A stretch of DNA of 64,000 bases from Sclerodactyla briareus (taxonomy: Eukaryota; Echinodermata; Holothuroidea; Dendrochirotida; Sclerodactylidae), in NCBI GenBank assembly GCA_026419785.1, contig JAODTK010003209.1, forward strand, positions 186,001-250,000. Reading direction: 5' to 3'. The translations under genes were made by a program, and so were the position numbers. Shown piece after piece: positions 11,657 through 23,963 of the stretch (position 1 is the first letter of the stretch; each line of letters opens with the position of its first letter). The notes beneath the pieces are model-generated. The model was not told the DNA's origin. It made no database searches and was given only the letters and a program-made list of their open reading frames with translations.

Positions 11657-14333
11657 TGGTCATGTATGTACCAGGGACCGTAAATGGGGATTCCGTTGTC
11701 CGTCGATCCATTTAACTATCGAAGAGAAAGATCCATTGTGCAATATTTGAACAGTGCTTTTGATAAAGCGATCTGAACGTTCCTGGAATATCTGCAGTCT
11801 GCGAAAGTTCATCAAATAACTCAAACGGCACCCAATAATTAGAGTGTTGCCACGTGAAATTCAGATTTTGACACGACTCCATTTGTACGTATCTCTAACA
11901 TAAGGCCTATGAAATGTTCAATCAGTAAGCAGAGATATGCAAGGTCAAGTCATTTTCAAAACTTCCTCAATTAACACAAACTCTTATTGTTCTCCACACA
12001 GTCCGATAGCATAGGTCCCCTACTTTAAAACTATAGCATGTTTGTTCATGTGATATGAGAGAGAAAAAACCGCATAGGTTCAAATAAATATCGGCGCTAA
12101 GGTCAGATTCAATTGTCACGCCGAGTCTGTATTGGGCGACCTTTTCACCGGCGACTGATCACAAAATCGTGGATTCCGATATGGATTCACTCCGGTAAAA
12201 ATTGTTCCATTAGCTGAAACATTGAATGAAAGGGACAATCCAAGTAATGCTGCCACCCGGAACAGTCTTCAACTTTCAGCTTTCCTCAACCCGCGTTAAT
12301 TTGACTGTTAAAGCATCAAACCGAACCGACAAGACGGACTCCCTCGAAATTAAAATTGACGTGAACTCCCAAACGTTTCCGCGCGGAAGACCAGACCGCG
12401 ACTATGCCTTCAAAAGGATTATGATCGGCAGTGCTGATAATCATAACCACTTATTGGGCAAGGGACTGAGGCGTTGTTTTTCAATGGGCTTCCCATAAGC
12501 TGGGCTGCTCTGCATGAAAATGTGGGCGGGGCTAGTTGACGTACGATGGTAATTGTTCACGAGGATGTGCGTGATGTGTAGTGCGTCGTTACAAGAAGGT
12601 ATGTATGTTCGCTTTTCGTTTAATAAATAAACACATAGGTGATGCTTAATGATATTTAGGTATCGGAGATTAAAGTTCCCGAATGAATAGCCGCAACTCG
12701 TAATACAAGAAAGGGATTCAATAATTTTGGGTCGATTCTTCAACGTTTATATTCATCTGCAATATTTTTTTGCTGATGGCCTGATAATAAGGACCTCCTC
12801 TCCGACATTGAATAACATTAAGATTCGAAGGACTGAAAGGCCCGCGAATTCGACAAATCAGATTGCCCGAGTTGTATGTGGAGAATAAAATATTCCATTA
12901 TATGCCGAGCAGCGTTTGCAAAAAATGTACAGTGTTCATTTTGTTTTGTCTATATTTATCCCAATACATTTCTGGGGTTCATGCAGCGACACATGTTTTG
13001 CCCCATGGTCAGTGTGAAGTAGTAGACAGTGCGCCTATGACGTCTGGAATTTATTTACATTTGGATCTGGATTGTAGGCGGCAAAAACATCGGCATCACG
13101 GCACATTGGGAGTCAGAAAGAAGTGGGTTACGTTGTTGTTGGATTAAAAGAAGATCCTTCAGTTCACGTTTGAACTCGTTGGAGTTTTTACTGTCAACAT
13201 CTCGGGGATGGTAACAATTCCAACACGTATATGGTAGGCGGCAAAAAAAAAAAATGTTGACAGCAAACGTGTAAAAACGTGTCTAAATGAACTTCGGGTA
13301 TGTTTCTGGTACCACGTTTGTTCCATGTTGTAACATAAATCGATAAAGGTATGTCGACAAGATGGTTAAGGATATACAACATGGTGACCCGGTTTGCCCG
13401 TCTTCTTTTCAAGAGTGTCAGTCAAGTCCGAGTTCCTGGTTCTCTACAGAATTCTGACTTGCGAATCTAGACAGTTAGCCGATGTAATTATTTGGAGCAT
13501 TAAAACGTGCTTTGATAGTAGGTATCCCCCAGACGTTAGAGTCATGATGAATTATTGGTTTCATTAAAAAATTGTAAGCCGTTTAGTTACCTAATAATAA
13601 AGATCCGAAATTTCTAAGAAAAACACCAAGCACACGCGGGGCCATCTTAACAGTTTGGAGGGGGGTGATTGAGTGAGGACCAGAAACACCAATGTTTCTT
13701 GATAATAACTCCAAAGGAGACTGATGACTTAACTCTCTTCAGTAGTTGCCCACAAAAGGGGATGCCCGCTACTGGCGGGTTCCCTCGTTTCGAAATTGCG
13801 GGTACGGCATTTACGGGATTGAATCCATCAGCCATTTTCATTCCATTGCCAGAGTATGAGGATCCGCGCTGACGTGATAAGGTGGACCTATTGAGAAAAA
13901 TGTGTCAGCAAATATTTAGATGCCATGTTGAAATTCTGTTACCTCAGCGCGTTTTCTGTGAATGCTATGGGTGACCCTCTCTCAATAGCGTACCCCCTGT
14001 CTAGGCTAACTACACACTGATAGGGTCATTTAGAACTCTGTCCAACCGCCCCTTCTTTTCTTGTAGAACTTTGTTGATCTGTTCAGGCATTTCTGTACCT
14101 CAAGTTTTGCAACTATGGCTCCAACTGTAAATGCAAATATCGTTTTGTGTCCTCTAGAGTGCACCAGTTCGGCTTCCTGTCTTCCGGCCGGACAAGCCCT
14201 CGTGTACGAGCAATACATGCAAGCAAGTATATGTCCCCGTTAACTGTTACAACTCACCTCCGTGTGTCCGAGAAACAGCAGTTATAGATGACTTAACCCC
14301 ATCTGCGCTCTAGCCTCAAAAGTATCCATACTC
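11657..14333. other. Unassigned DNA, possible isolated exon-like frame
   Basis: No recognised gene. The plus-strand frame 12226-12498 (90 codons) has a beta-rich, N-glycosylation-bearing stretch (residues about 20-50, with LTVKASNRTDKTDSLEIKID) that looks more protein-like than its neighbours, but it is preceded by an in-frame stop, has no clear splice pair and matches no domain I can name. Confidence 0.3.
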
Positions 14334-16777
14334 TTCTTTCCTCCAATACTACACCTCTGCCTGCCTGCGTGTATCTGCCTTCCTACCATACTTACACCTC
14401 TGCCTGCCTGCGTGTAGTCCGTCTTCCTACCATACTTACACCTCTGCCTGCCTGCGTGTAGTCCGTCTTCCTACCAATACTTACACCTCTGCTGCCTGCG
14501 TGTAGTCCGTCTTCCTACCATACTTACACCTCTGCCTGCCTGCGTGTAGTCTGCCTTCCTACCATACTTACACCTCTGCCTGCCTGCGTGTAGTCCGTCT
14601 TCCTACCAATACTTACACCTCTGCTGCCTGCGTGTAGTCTGCCTTCCTACCATACTTACACCTCTGCCTGCCTGCTGTAGTCTGTCTTCCTACCAAACCT
14701 ACACCTCTGCCTGCCTGCGTGTAGTCCGTCTTCCTACCAATACTTACACCCCTCTGCTGCCTGCGTGTAGTCTGCCTTCCTACCATACTTACACCTCTGC
14801 CTTCCTGCGTGTAGTCTGTCTTCCTACCAATACTTACACCTCTGCTGCCTGCGTGTAGTCTGCCTTCCTACCAATACTTACCACCTCTGCCTGCCTGCGT
14901 GTAGTCCGTCTTCCTACCATACTTACACCTCTGCCTGCTGCGTGTAGTCTGCCTTCCTACCAATACTTACACCTCTGCCTGCCTGCGTGTAGTCTGTCTT
15001 CCTACCAAACTTACACCTCTGCCTGCCTGCGTGTAGTCTGCTTTCTTACCAATACTTAGACCTCTGCCTGCCTGCGTGTAGTCCGTCTCCTACCAATACT
15101 TACCTCTGCCTGCCTGCGTGTAGTCCGCCTTCCTACCAATACTTACACCTCTGCCTGCCTGCGTGTAGTCCGTCTTCCTACCAATACTTACACCTCTGCC
15201 TTCCTGCGTGTAGTCTGCCTTCCTACCATACTTACACCTCTGCCTGCCTGCGTGTAGTCCGCCTTCCTACCAATACTTACACCTCTGCCTGCCTGCGTGT
15301 AGTCCGCCTTCCTACCAATACTTACACCTCTGCCTGCCTGCGTGTAGTCCGTCTTCCTACCATACTTACACCTCTGCCTGCCTGCGTGTAGTCCGTCTTC
15401 CTACCAATACTTACACCTCTCTGCCTGCCTGCGTGTAGTCTGCCTCCTACCAATACTTACAACCTCTCTGCCTGCCTGCGTGTAGTCCGTCTTCCTACCA
15501 ATACTTACAACCTCTGCCTGCTGCGTGTAGTCTGCCTTCCTACCATACTTACACCTCTGCCTGCCTGCGTGTAGTCTGTCTTCCTACCAACCTACACCTC
15601 TGCCTGCCTGCGTGTAGTCCGTCTTCCTACCAATACTTACAACCTCTGCCTGCTGCGTGTAGTCCGTCTTCCTACCAATACTTACACCTCTCTGCCTGCC
15701 TGCGTGTAGTCTGTCTTCCTACCAATACTTACCACCTCTGCCTGCCTGCGTGTAGTCTGCCTTCCTACCAATACTTACACCTCTGCCTGCCTGCGTGTAG
15801 TCTGTCTTCCTACCAATACTTACACCTCTGCCTGCCTGCGTTGTAGTCTGCCTTCCTACCAATACTTACACCTCTGCCTTCCTGCGTGTAGTCTGTCTTC
15901 CTACCAATACTTACACCTCTGCCTGCCTGCGTGTAGTCTGCTTTCTTACCAATACTTAGACCTCTGCCTGCCTGCGTGTAGTCCGTCTTCCTACCAATAC
16001 TTACACCTCTGCCTGCCTGCGTGTAGTCTGCTCCAATACTTAGACCTCTGCCTGCCTGCGTGTAGTCCGTCTTCCTACCAATACTTACACCTCTGCCTTC
16101 CTGCGTGTAGTCTGTCTTCCTACCAATACTTACAACAAACCCTCTGCCTGCCTGCGTTGTAGTCTGCCTTCCTACCAATACTTACACCTCTGCCTTCCTG
16201 CGTGTAGTCTGTCTTCCTACCAATACTTACACCCTCTGCCTGGCATGTTGTGTAGTCTGCTTCTTCACGCAATACTTTATACCTCTGCCTGCTGCGTGTA
16301 GTCCGTCTCCTACCAATACGTACACCTCTGGCCTGCCTGCGTGTAGCTGGCTCCACTACTTAACCTCTGCCTGCCTGCGTGTAGTCCGTCTTCCTACCAA
16401 AATTACAACACCTCTGCCTTACTGCGTGTAGTCTGGCCTCATCCTACCACTACTTACACCTCTGCCTGCCTGCTTGTAGTCTGCCTCCTACCAATACTTA
16501 ACACCTCTTCCTCCTGCGGTAGTCCTGCTGTCTTCCTACCAATACTTACACCTCTGCCTGCCAGCGTGTAGTCTGCTTTCTTACCAATACTAGACACCTC
16601 TGCCTTCCTGCGTGTAGTCGTCTCCTACCAATACCTTACACCTCTCTGCCTGCCTGCGTGTAGTCCGTCTTCCTACCAACCTATACACCTCTGCCTCCCC
16701 TGCTTGTAGTCTGCCTCCTACCAATACTTACAACCTCTGCCTGCCTGCGTTATTCCTGCCATCCTCCCAATACTTAT
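14334..16777. repeat. ~45-bp minisatellite, about 54 copies
   Basis: Units of 43-46 bp follow head to tail: TTCCTACCAATACTTACACC, then TCTGCCTGCCTGCGTGTAG, then TCYGYC. Variants are mostly single-base losses (CATA for CAATA, CTGCTGCC for CTGCCTGCC, GTCTCC for GTCTTCC) plus Y/Y alternation in the last positions. The unit length is near 45, so short runs stay open on the minus strand as a 15-residue repeat (SIGRKTDYTQAGRGV). Indels break the frame throughout, so it is called non-coding. The right end (after about 16230) is more degraded. Confidence 0.97.
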
Positions 16778-16886
16778 CTGTATCGTCTTTATATCTGCGG
16801 GCAATGATAATGTAAAGGGGGGTCAACTTAACTTAACTTCCCTCATAATATAACGCTTATGGTCTTCATGGTCTTAGGTCTCTAGG

Positions 16887-16976
16887 TTATTATTAATTAT
16901 TATTATTATTATTATGATTATTATTATTATTATTATTCTTATTATTAGTATATTATTATATTATTATTATTACTTA
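16887..16976 (+). repeat. (TTA)n microsatellite
   Basis: Interrupted ATT/TTA triplets about 110 bp beyond the minisatellite; probably the tail of a vanished retroelement. Confidence 0.95.
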
Positions 16977-19235
16977 TACTTATTTAATTTAAGCAACTTG
17001 GTTTTAAAGAGGGTAACTCATTCAGGCAAGGAAGCTATGGCTCCCATTACGCCCTCTAGCCATATATACAGTGAAATAAATGAAAGATACAGTATGGAAA
17101 AGTTACTAAATCGACAGCTTCAATATAAAAATAAGAATTTAGCTCGCAGTAATGAGAATAAAATGTACTTATTTTTTTCATAAATAAAATAGAAAACTTT
17201 TAACAATTATCTCTGTTGTTATGAAAGTGATCGTAAAGGTTCTGGATCAGAAGTAATGTCCCTAAAAATGAGTCCTTTGACATTGGTCAGGCACTGCTTC
17301 GCATAAACTCATGATGCCAATTCGTTATCAGACCACAAACGGTTTTTATTATTGAAATCCTGGGTGGTCGTCATTTTGGCCAAAATGAAGCAATGCCCGA
17401 ACATCACAGAGAAACCCAAACTAGAAAGTATTCTGGTCACTGTACAACTGGAGGGCGCCACCTATATCGCAAAGCCTTCGTGATAGCGGAAAGTGTTCAT
17501 AAATCGGTTTGTTTATCTAAGTACTGTACTCTCTATCCCCACGTGAGTAATCGCATGCGTTCTGAAAGGCAAAGCATCAGAGATTTCTATCGGGACGGCC
17601 ATGAGTCCTTCATTTTACATCTTATCTTCTGCTTTTCAATAGGGTGGGTCTCAATTCTTGAGACCTTGAACTTAGAAATGCCTCCGGGATCAAGTCAATA
17701 ACCAGACTGTTTAGAGATGAGGTTATAAATATTGGACAATTACTTTGGTTATGATTATGGGTATTTACATTCAGAATTCAAAGCCGAAAGCCCGTTCCAG
17801 CCTCATCTTTTTTGTAGAAAGATGCTAATCTTGGTTATCTGAGTACCTGATACATATTTGTTTCAAAACAACTTCTCTTTCATGCTTTTTCTGCGGCGGT
17901 TTTTGATACAGGTGGATACATTCTTCCTGGGACCCTCATTAAAAACGGTATATGGGGTATCAGTCCTCCAACGAGTCGTTTTCTGATTGGTTGCCTCATA
18001 TTTATGAAACTAATTGTTATCTCATCGGTTCCAGGGGGCTGAATGAGATTTTCTAATAGGTTTGCCATTTCGCCTGTATTGGCTGTTTCACGGAAACAAC
18101 GGTTGATATGGTGTGACAATTATTGTCAGTGAGAAGTATGCGTTGAGGGGTTTCATACGGCGGGGTGCCCACGTGGATTGGGTACTCCAGGTATTGCACT
18201 CCAAAAGGTTGGTGTCCGTTATTATGTGGGCATGATGAGCCTCCTTGAGGGAACTCTGCAAACTTCCTGTATGGGATATTGCGTCCGAACTGGCACACTA
18301 TCCAACGGTCTCTCAACTCAACGTTATACGATAAAGAGCTAAAGGAAAGGTTACTCAACCAGAAATGGACGACAATTCACTGCCCGAGATGTGTCTCTAA
18401 TCCACGACCTCATGGTTTGAAAGCCGCAGGGTGCATGCTAGCACATAGAACATGCGTTTTCGCTTTGCTTCAATACCCGAATAATTTACAATTTTCTAAA
18501 AAAGAAAGAAAATACAAAATTACAACATATTTCTCGCATCCAGGCAAAACATACCAGTTGAGATTTTAAAGATATTTGTGATTGTGATTCAGATTTGTTT
18601 TCGAAGAAGAGAGGGAGTGGGGGGGATTTATATTGGCCTACATTGATGTTACGTATACATTATTTAAAGATATTAGAGAATAGATAAAAGGAATGACTTC
18701 AAATTCCAAAAAAAGTGAAAGTACAGAATATTGGATTTCAGTTGCAATCATGTCAAGTAACCAAACTAATGAAAAACCAATGATTTACAGGAGCGTAGTT
18801 AGGAGCACCTGCTACGTGATTTTGTAATTCTGTTACGTTAATCTGTGTTCAATGAACGTTAATTCGGGAAATTACATCGATTAACATTAACAGGGACATG
18901 CGGAATATGGCAAGTCGAACAGGTGATGCTCTAATTTTATTAATGGTAAAGTTATCCATGGAGATGGCGTGTAACGTGCAGTGGAGTTCACTGAGTTTAG
19001 TAAGGTCCAGTCCAGTGAATTTAATCATATTATATATATATTGAAATTTTTTTTAAATTTTGGGAATGCTGCTTACGGTCTCATAAGGCACGGGAAGTTT
19101 TTTTTCTGGGTGAATGCCTCGGAATCACCACTACGAAGAATACTCATCCTTGCAGCTGCATAGCTCAACGCGAAGAGGAATTAGTCCTTTTTGTCCCTTC
19201 TATCTTCGTAATTTGTATTCAGGGACCCGGATCTG
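16977..19235. other. Unassigned DNA with unrecognised frames
   Basis: A plus-strand frame at 17393-17701 (102 codons) and two minus-strand frames at 17880-18119 and 18053-18358 overlap end to start. They are free of low-complexity sequence but I recognise no motif in them, and no start or splice context supports them. Confidence 0.3.
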
Positions 19236-19239
19236 ACAA

Positions 19240-19400
19240 GAAAGTAAGGAAACAGATCGAAACAACAGGAATTGGTGTGAGCCCACAGCGAAAACGAAAT
19301 CAACCGTTTCAATTCAATTCCTGTTTCCTTATTAAATTGTTTCCAGGCGCTCAATTACATTGCATTCTGTGAACTTTTCGATTGGATGTCGTACACCCCG
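19240..19400 (+). repeat. Dispersed repeat pair, copy A (with 43370-43500)
   Basis: AATTCAATTCCTGTTTCCTT, AAATTGTTTCCAGGCGCTC, ATTACATTGCATTCT and GAACTTTTCGATTGG occur here, and the same series in diverged form (AATTCAATTCTTCGTTTCTT, AAATTGTTTTCTCTCCAGGC, ATTACATTTGCATTCT) near 43418-43475. Same orientation; family unknown. Confidence 0.55.
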
Positions 19401-19706
19401 GCACGTTGACTAACTAAAATTAAAATACAAATACGTGTGTGAGAACGTGAGGCAAACGACTCAGAGGATGGGAGCTTGGATTACTTTTACTATTATTTTA
19501 CCCTCCTCCAATGAAGCGACTATTGATGGTATTATTGATTGATGATTGGTTGTAAAATCCTTTGTCTAACCCAGGCTGGTTTCCAAGGTGCGTCATGGCT
19601 CATTTCCTTACATTCTCTATGATATGAGCAGTTTTGTTGGCAATGTTTATATGTTTCTGCCTGAATATCTTGAGTTTGGTATAGGTGCCTCAGTTGATGA
19701 AACGAG

Positions 19707-19718
19707 CCCCCCCCCCCC
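19707..19718 (+). repeat. Poly-C tract (12)
   Basis: Uninterrupted run of C between AACGAG and GCCAAATG. Confidence 0.95.
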
Positions 19719-20635
19719 GCCAAATGTAGAATTTAAGGTGGATGGGATAGTCAATAGGAATTGGGATTTAGTTACGGCCGGTTACAATCGCGAGAATTAG
19801 TTCAATCTCGCAACTGAGAACAGAACAAGAGTTTCCTGGAAATGGTTTTTAAAATTGGCGAGGGGGGAGGATTTAGTTTGTTCGAATCTTGCTGTTCAAA
19901 AGTCATTTCAATCATTTTAAATTATGGGATTTTACAAATGCCTCAAAGGTTCCAGGATTCTTACGAAGGCAAGTGTGGGTAACACTTTTTTGACAAATGT
20001 TGAATTTCAACGCAATTCGAGAAGTCAACAAAATTGCCAGATATATTTCAAATTTTGTGTGGAAAGGGCGAGAAGTCACATAAAACATATTCTTCTCAGA
20101 ATTGGGTAATGACTTTCGAAATATAAGTGATTTCTTAGGCAATAGAAAATCCCATATCAAAGATCAAACAGAATTTCTTGGAATCAAGTTAGTCGGGTAG
20201 TGAGAAACAGTTGCCCAAAGGATTGGGTAACTCCAGGGTGTGTGCTTCTTTTTATCTGGTTATTAACTCACACAACCAACGATCCGATACGATGGCGCCG
20301 CACTAGGAAAGGACACTGCTCAGTATACACAAAGTGTTGCCTCGGCTTGCCTACTCGGAAAAGAAATAGTGACGAAGGAATCGAACGGAGCAGTTTCCTA
20401 GCATGCGCCTCCATGTCTCCTTCTTTGGGCTCAACCTGAAACAGCGCATTAATTTTAAATTGCTGTCGCGTGAATGGAGTGAATAATCGACGATTTAGTC
20501 TGCCAATTGACTTTATTGAGCACTATGTATATTGACTCCGTATAGTGGAGAAGAAAGAGGTACTGACTTCATTGTTTTTTTTTTTAAATTATACAATATA
20601 TTCATTCCCGTCTTGCACAGTCCCGGCATATTTGC

Positions 20636-20712
20636 GGAAATACAGGAACTGGTGAGAGCGTGTTTCCAACACACGTTTGGTAAATGGAATTAAGTTATTG
20701 CCTGAAGGGGGG
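20636..20712 (+). repeat. Dispersed repeat pair, copy A (with 37585-37680)
   Basis: TTTCCAACACACGTTTGG, TAAATGGAATT and GCC match TTTCCAAACATCGTTTGG, TAAATGAAATT and GCC near 37610-37655. The minus strand of both can be read as (I/S)PFTKRxLE-like, hinting at a shared coding ancestor, perhaps a retroelement. Confidence 0.4.
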
Positions 20713-20799
20713 TTTTCGATGGGAACAGGTTCGCTGGAATGTGAAACACGAACCCACTGTGCCGTGAAGTTAGGGTTCATGAGCATTGGTGCGATACTG

Positions 20800-20857
20800 A
20801 ATAATAATAATAATATAATAATAATAATAATATAATAATAATAATATAATAATAATA

Positions 20858-20909
<52 letters not shown>
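20800..20909. repeat. (ATA)n microsatellite
   Basis: About 36 ATA triplets with periodic AT-loss interruptions; the minus strand reads (TTA)n. Confidence 0.97.
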
Positions 20910-22399
20910 CGTACGCAATTCGACAATCCGGAGAGAGGTTTGGAAGGAGCAATTATAGCGCCAGTTGCGGTTTGTACTCAAGTTCCTTACAGGTTCCTGT
21001 TATTACCTGAATAGAGAGAGGGAGTGGTAATGACGTATTCTACCTAAAGACACCATGAAAAGCAATCTTTCGAACTTTTCGATCAACAGTCTGAAGCTAT
21101 ACGATTGGTGGATATAATTTCCGATCATTCTACGATCTATGGTCGTAGAAGGTTTGAACACACAAATAACAAGAATTCCGAATAACAACTGGCATTCTTT
21201 TGAAACAGGCGCCTAAAAAAAAATAAAACTGCCGGGGACAGAAATGTAGAGTGTGTAATTTTATCAACGATGTTCTGGACTGTAAGAAAAGAAATTAGAC
21301 AACTAAGAAATGGTACTTTGGATTAGGAGCGTTAGCCTTATCAACAGTTAGTAATAATTGTACGGAGGGTACACAATTTGACCAATTGTGGCGGTGAAAC
21401 CAAAGAGCACCGATTGAGGTTAACAATGGGTGTGTAACTTACAATGGTAATGAATATGATATTGAAATAGGATATTTATAATCCGTTTACGAAAGTAGCA
21501 AATATGCATGGGCTATTTCTGGAGATAACTGTCCCTGTACGTCTATTTTAGATCGGTCGGTTTTTCCCTAGCACTGCCATCTTTCTTTTTGTTCAGCAAA
21601 TGCCCAAAAACGAAGAGGCAGGTGTGTGGATTCCATTTTGGTTCGTGGCCTGGCCGTCGTTCCGCATCCTAATCGGGTATGAGTGAATGAGTATTTCAGT
21701 CTCTGAATCATTTTCCTAAATGCAGAATGAATTGTGCCTAGAATTTCTTGCACGTAGGCTCGTCCTACTTCTATTGAACCGCACCTCATGAAGTTGACTT
21801 ACAGAATCGAAGCAACGCGGTCTAAAAGAAGTTGCATTCTATGTAATTTTTTTCTCAGAAATCCGGTAAGATACGATCTGAAGATTCACCAAAGCGTCTC
21901 AGTGAACTAGTTTCCTCCTCCTCCGTTTCCTCAAGTTTTCGAGCCTTCTTGGAGCAATCCTCTTTTTCACACACAAATGCACTGAATGTTTTTACTCTAC
22001 AAATAACGGATCTGACGAGGGTAGGTTGTATTAGTTTTAGTTACTGCGAGATATCAACTCATAAGATACGCCATGCTCGTAGAGATCGATTTGACTCGTC
22101 TCTCAAGACGGTCCCCTGCCACACACATCTAGCATTTGTAAGTGCACAAGAACGTTTGTCAAACGGTTTTACTGTTTTCTACCAACCATGTTGATGCTGG
22201 GTCCAGTGAGCTTCGAACCAGGCGGAGAACAACTCATTCCGCTAGAGAGAACTGAGGGAAGCCGAGAGAATCCGTCGAGCCCTGGCGAAGGGGTTCCCGG
22301 TTCACTCAAACCCCGATACTTTCTATTCCTGTGCGAAGTATGGTTCAAATCGATTGGGTAGTTCCCTGCTTAGTATTGAATTGGGTGAATCTATTTGAG
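20910..22399. other. Unassigned DNA
   Basis: No gene, SINE or tandem repeat recognised between the ATA tract and the SINE at 22400. Confidence 0.5.
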
Positions 22400-22765
22400 G
22401 GAGGCGGATTAGCTCAGTCGGTAGAGCTCCAGACTGCAAAACCATTGATTGCCCGAGGACTTTTCCGCAATGCTGTTGGACAAGGCATGTCTCCTGAATG
22501 TACCACGCCACCCACGTGTTAACGTGGGTACCTTGTGAGGTGACTTGTGAAGATGTGCCGTATGTGGCAGCCCTATTGGGAAGTCCCCCGGGGGACACGA
22601 TGAAGCGACGTACTGGAATGGTGCGTCGGAGAGAAACAAGCGAGAGTGCGTGCTTATAGTACGGGTGTGACAAGTCCACTAAATGACAGGGGTAATATCT
22701 GTAAAGCGCTTTGAGCATGTCTTCGACGTGGAAAAGCGCTATATAAGAACGAGATATTATTATTT
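22400..22765 (+). mobile_element. tRNA-derived SINE, family 1, near-complete copy
   Basis: The 5' end (GGCGGATTAGCTCAGTCGG, then TAGAGCTCCAGACTGCAAA) is a tRNA 5' half with box A and a GCA anticodon-like loop. A ~230-bp body follows with a 7-bp hairpin at 510-529 of the 22000s (ACCCACG/CGTGGGT). The 3' domain has TAAAGCGCTTTGAGC and AAAAGCGCTATATAAGAACG before a short TATTATT tail. Box B is degraded. SINEs of this plan borrow a partner LINE's machinery through the shared 3' tail; the TTA tail and L2-like relics nearby suggest an L2-type partner, which is inference. The copy at 41301-41640 shares head, body words and tail. Confidence 0.9.
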
Positions 22766-23380
22766 GGTAATGACAGATTTTGACTAGCGATACTCCTTCC
22801 CACACTCCGTCTTAGTTTTCGTTCAGCCACTTCAGGGGATGGAGACCAACCTTTCGTCTCGGACACACTGATCTAGAATTTCACCAAGTGATCTGTCATA
22901 GCCATTGATACTTCCGTTTAGCAGTTGAGGTTGCCCACACAGCGTGAATTGATCTCTAAATCATTTCAAAGGAAAGTTCAAAAAACTCCTGTTCCTGTTG
23001 ACTGTTGTTGACTTGGACAGACATAGAGTGAGGCATTTCATGCATGTACAGCACGCGGTCACCCATTATTCAAGATACAGCTATTACAAAATATGTGCAT
23101 GCTACCTAGCAAACAGAAGTAGGTTTGGGTATTCAATCTGTCCAAATATGTAGTAGCTGTAGCCATGTTAAAACCATTTACATGTCCACATTTCCCAGAT
23201 GCTGACTGTTTGTAGTAGGGATACCATCACCCGGTTCATATTGAACATTTTTTTCTTGGAATCAGGTTATGCTGGTGAACAGATGAATAACTGAAGGAGG
23301 TTGGCGATGGAATCTCGCATTCCCAGGGAGTATCAGTTGTGCTTCCCAGTCTGTCGTAAATGACAAATGTAATTCAACGG
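22766..23380. other. Unassigned DNA
   Basis: No recognisable feature between the SINE and the inverted-repeat element. Confidence 0.5.
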
Positions 23381-23484
23381 ATATCTAAAGCCGCGTTTCC
23401 ATGCACGCGGGCGGGCGGGCGGGCGGGCGGGCGGGCGGGCGTTTTCTCGAGTCACGCACCTCTTCTACCTTTTAGTGTGTATAT

Positions 23485-23538
23485 GCGCTATATAAGAACC
23501 GATGTAGCCAACTATTACTATTATTGTTATTACTATTA

Positions 23539-23576
<38 letters not shown>

Positions 23577-23581
23577 TATTA

Positions 23582-23615
<34 letters not shown>

Positions 23616-23617
23616 TA
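23485..23617 (+). mobile_element. SINE 3' tail fragment plus (TTA)n
   Basis: GCGCTATATAAGAACCGATG is the conserved 3' tail of SINE family 1, followed by a ~100-bp TTA tract. The head and body are missing. Confidence 0.7.
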
Positions 23618-23950
23618 TCAAAAACCGGACGCATACGAGTGTTTAAACCTTAACACCGGTGTTCATTTCTGAAAACCATTGTTCTATATGTCAACGATTA
23701 CGGCCCACTATTAAAACTTCACAATTGACAGGTTTTGGAGATTTAATTAGCAAATACTGACAAAATGGTTTTTAAACATGTAAATATTTTTTCAAATAGG
23801 TGTCTTGCCGTTAAAAATAGAGACAATCTGTATAAAATCTCATCCCTAGGGTTGAAACAGTAATGAATGTTGTTTGGAACATTATTTGAACATAAAATTG
23901 TCCTCTACTCTCCATCATCGGGCTACAAGCCCGTAAGATTGCAGGGAAAT

Positions 23951-23963
23951 CCCCCCCCCCCCC
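23951..23963 (+). repeat. Poly-C tract (13)
   Basis: Uninterrupted run of C inside the inverted-repeat element. Confidence 0.95.

Noticed and set aside
15810..16356. Genuine repeat-protein gene
   Set aside because: The frame is open only where the 45-bp minisatellite unit happens to be uninterrupted; no start context and immediate frame breaks either side.
14334..16777. CRISPR array
   Set aside because: Whole units are repeated head to tail with no unique spacers, and the DNA is eukaryotic.
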